From Phycisphaerae bacterium (lineage in GTDB: Bacteria > Chloroflexota > Anaerolineae > 4572-78 > J111): a stretch of DNA of 33,205 nt. The stretch lies in contig JANQQF010000050.1 in the NCBI GenBank assembly GCA_028285035.1, positions 1 through 33,205 of the forward strand, written 5' to 3'. Within the stretch, counting starts at the first letter, position 1. Each line of letters starts with the position of its first letter. The notes under the pieces were generated by a model. It saw nothing but the letters and a program-made list of their open reading frames with translations, was not told the origin of the DNA and did no database searches. Of the stretch, positions 33,145 through 33,205 are shown piece by piece. The translations under genes and the position numbers were made by a program.

Positions 33145-33205
33145 CGTCATGTCATGCCCGAATGAATTTGTCGGGCATCCACGAGGCCTTGTAGCAGTGG
33201 ATTCC
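33145..33205. repeat. Start of a dispersed palindromic repeat
   Basis: ATGCCCGA (33154-33161) and TCGGGCAT (33171-33178) form a hairpin within a stretch that continues CCACGAGGCCTTGTAGCAGTGGATTCC to the window end, split here as an unbroken tail after the hairpin. This looks like a REP/MITE-like element common in intergenic DNA of such genomes. Only its left part is in view. Confidence 0.55.

Overview
The window reads as an accessory stretch of a chromosome from a Chloroflexota bacterium, most likely of the Anaerolineae type. This rests on family resemblance only. The clues are a substrate-binding lipoprotein with a long Val/Glu-rich linker after its lipid-anchored Cys, a Ser/Thr kinase N-terminus with GQGGMGAVYRAVDR, intergenic 'AACAAGGTGACAAAGTAA' microrepeats, and a palindromic dispersed repeat at the right edge. 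No rRNA, tRNA, tmRNA, CRISPR array, IS element or phage gene was seen. Codon use and base composition look fairly even, with somewhat more G+C at about 25.5-29.1 kb.

Layout. At 0.1-5.3 kb lie a DUF1189-like membrane protein, an alpha/beta hydrolase, a DUF3085-like unknown protein, and a large fusion of a methyltransferase with an MftF-like (mycofactocin-type) glycosyltransferase. At 5.3-9.2 kb on the minus strand are two secreted clan GH-A glycosidase-like proteins; the lipoprotein member has lost its nucleophile. At 9.4-11.1 kb are an amino-acid-binding lipoprotein and a small acidic protein, each closed by a clear terminator. At 11.1-14.0 kb on the minus strand are a CaCA-type Ca2+/Na+ exchanger, a P-loop ATPase and an enolase-superfamily enzyme. 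At 14.2-18.1 kb are two tandem S41 (CtpA-like) proteases, smpB and a small membrane protein. A NagD-like HAD phosphatase follows at 18.2 kb.

The most interesting part is a one-strand run from 19.16 to 29.1 kb. It encodes a split PEP-synthase-like dikinase (ATP-grasp subunit and His-bearing subunit, as in phenylphosphate synthase or the 4-cresol kinase CreHI), a methyltransferase, a HAD phosphatase, an HD phosphohydrolase, a cytochrome P450, two paralogous QueG-like Fe-S proteins, a small helix-turn-helix protein, a pentapeptide-repeat protein and an SDR dehydrogenase. Read together, this looks like a phosphorylate / oxidise / dephosphorylate route acting on a hydroxylated (perhaps phenolic) compound. 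The substrate cannot be read from the sequence.

From 29.2 kb to the end come a K+/H+ antiporter bracketed by a real SDR 3' end and a decayed copy of that 3' end, an IclR regulator with a PNPOx-like flavoprotein, and then gene remnants: a 52-codon ORF of unknown family, a broken Ser/Thr kinase and the start of a dispersed palindromic repeat.
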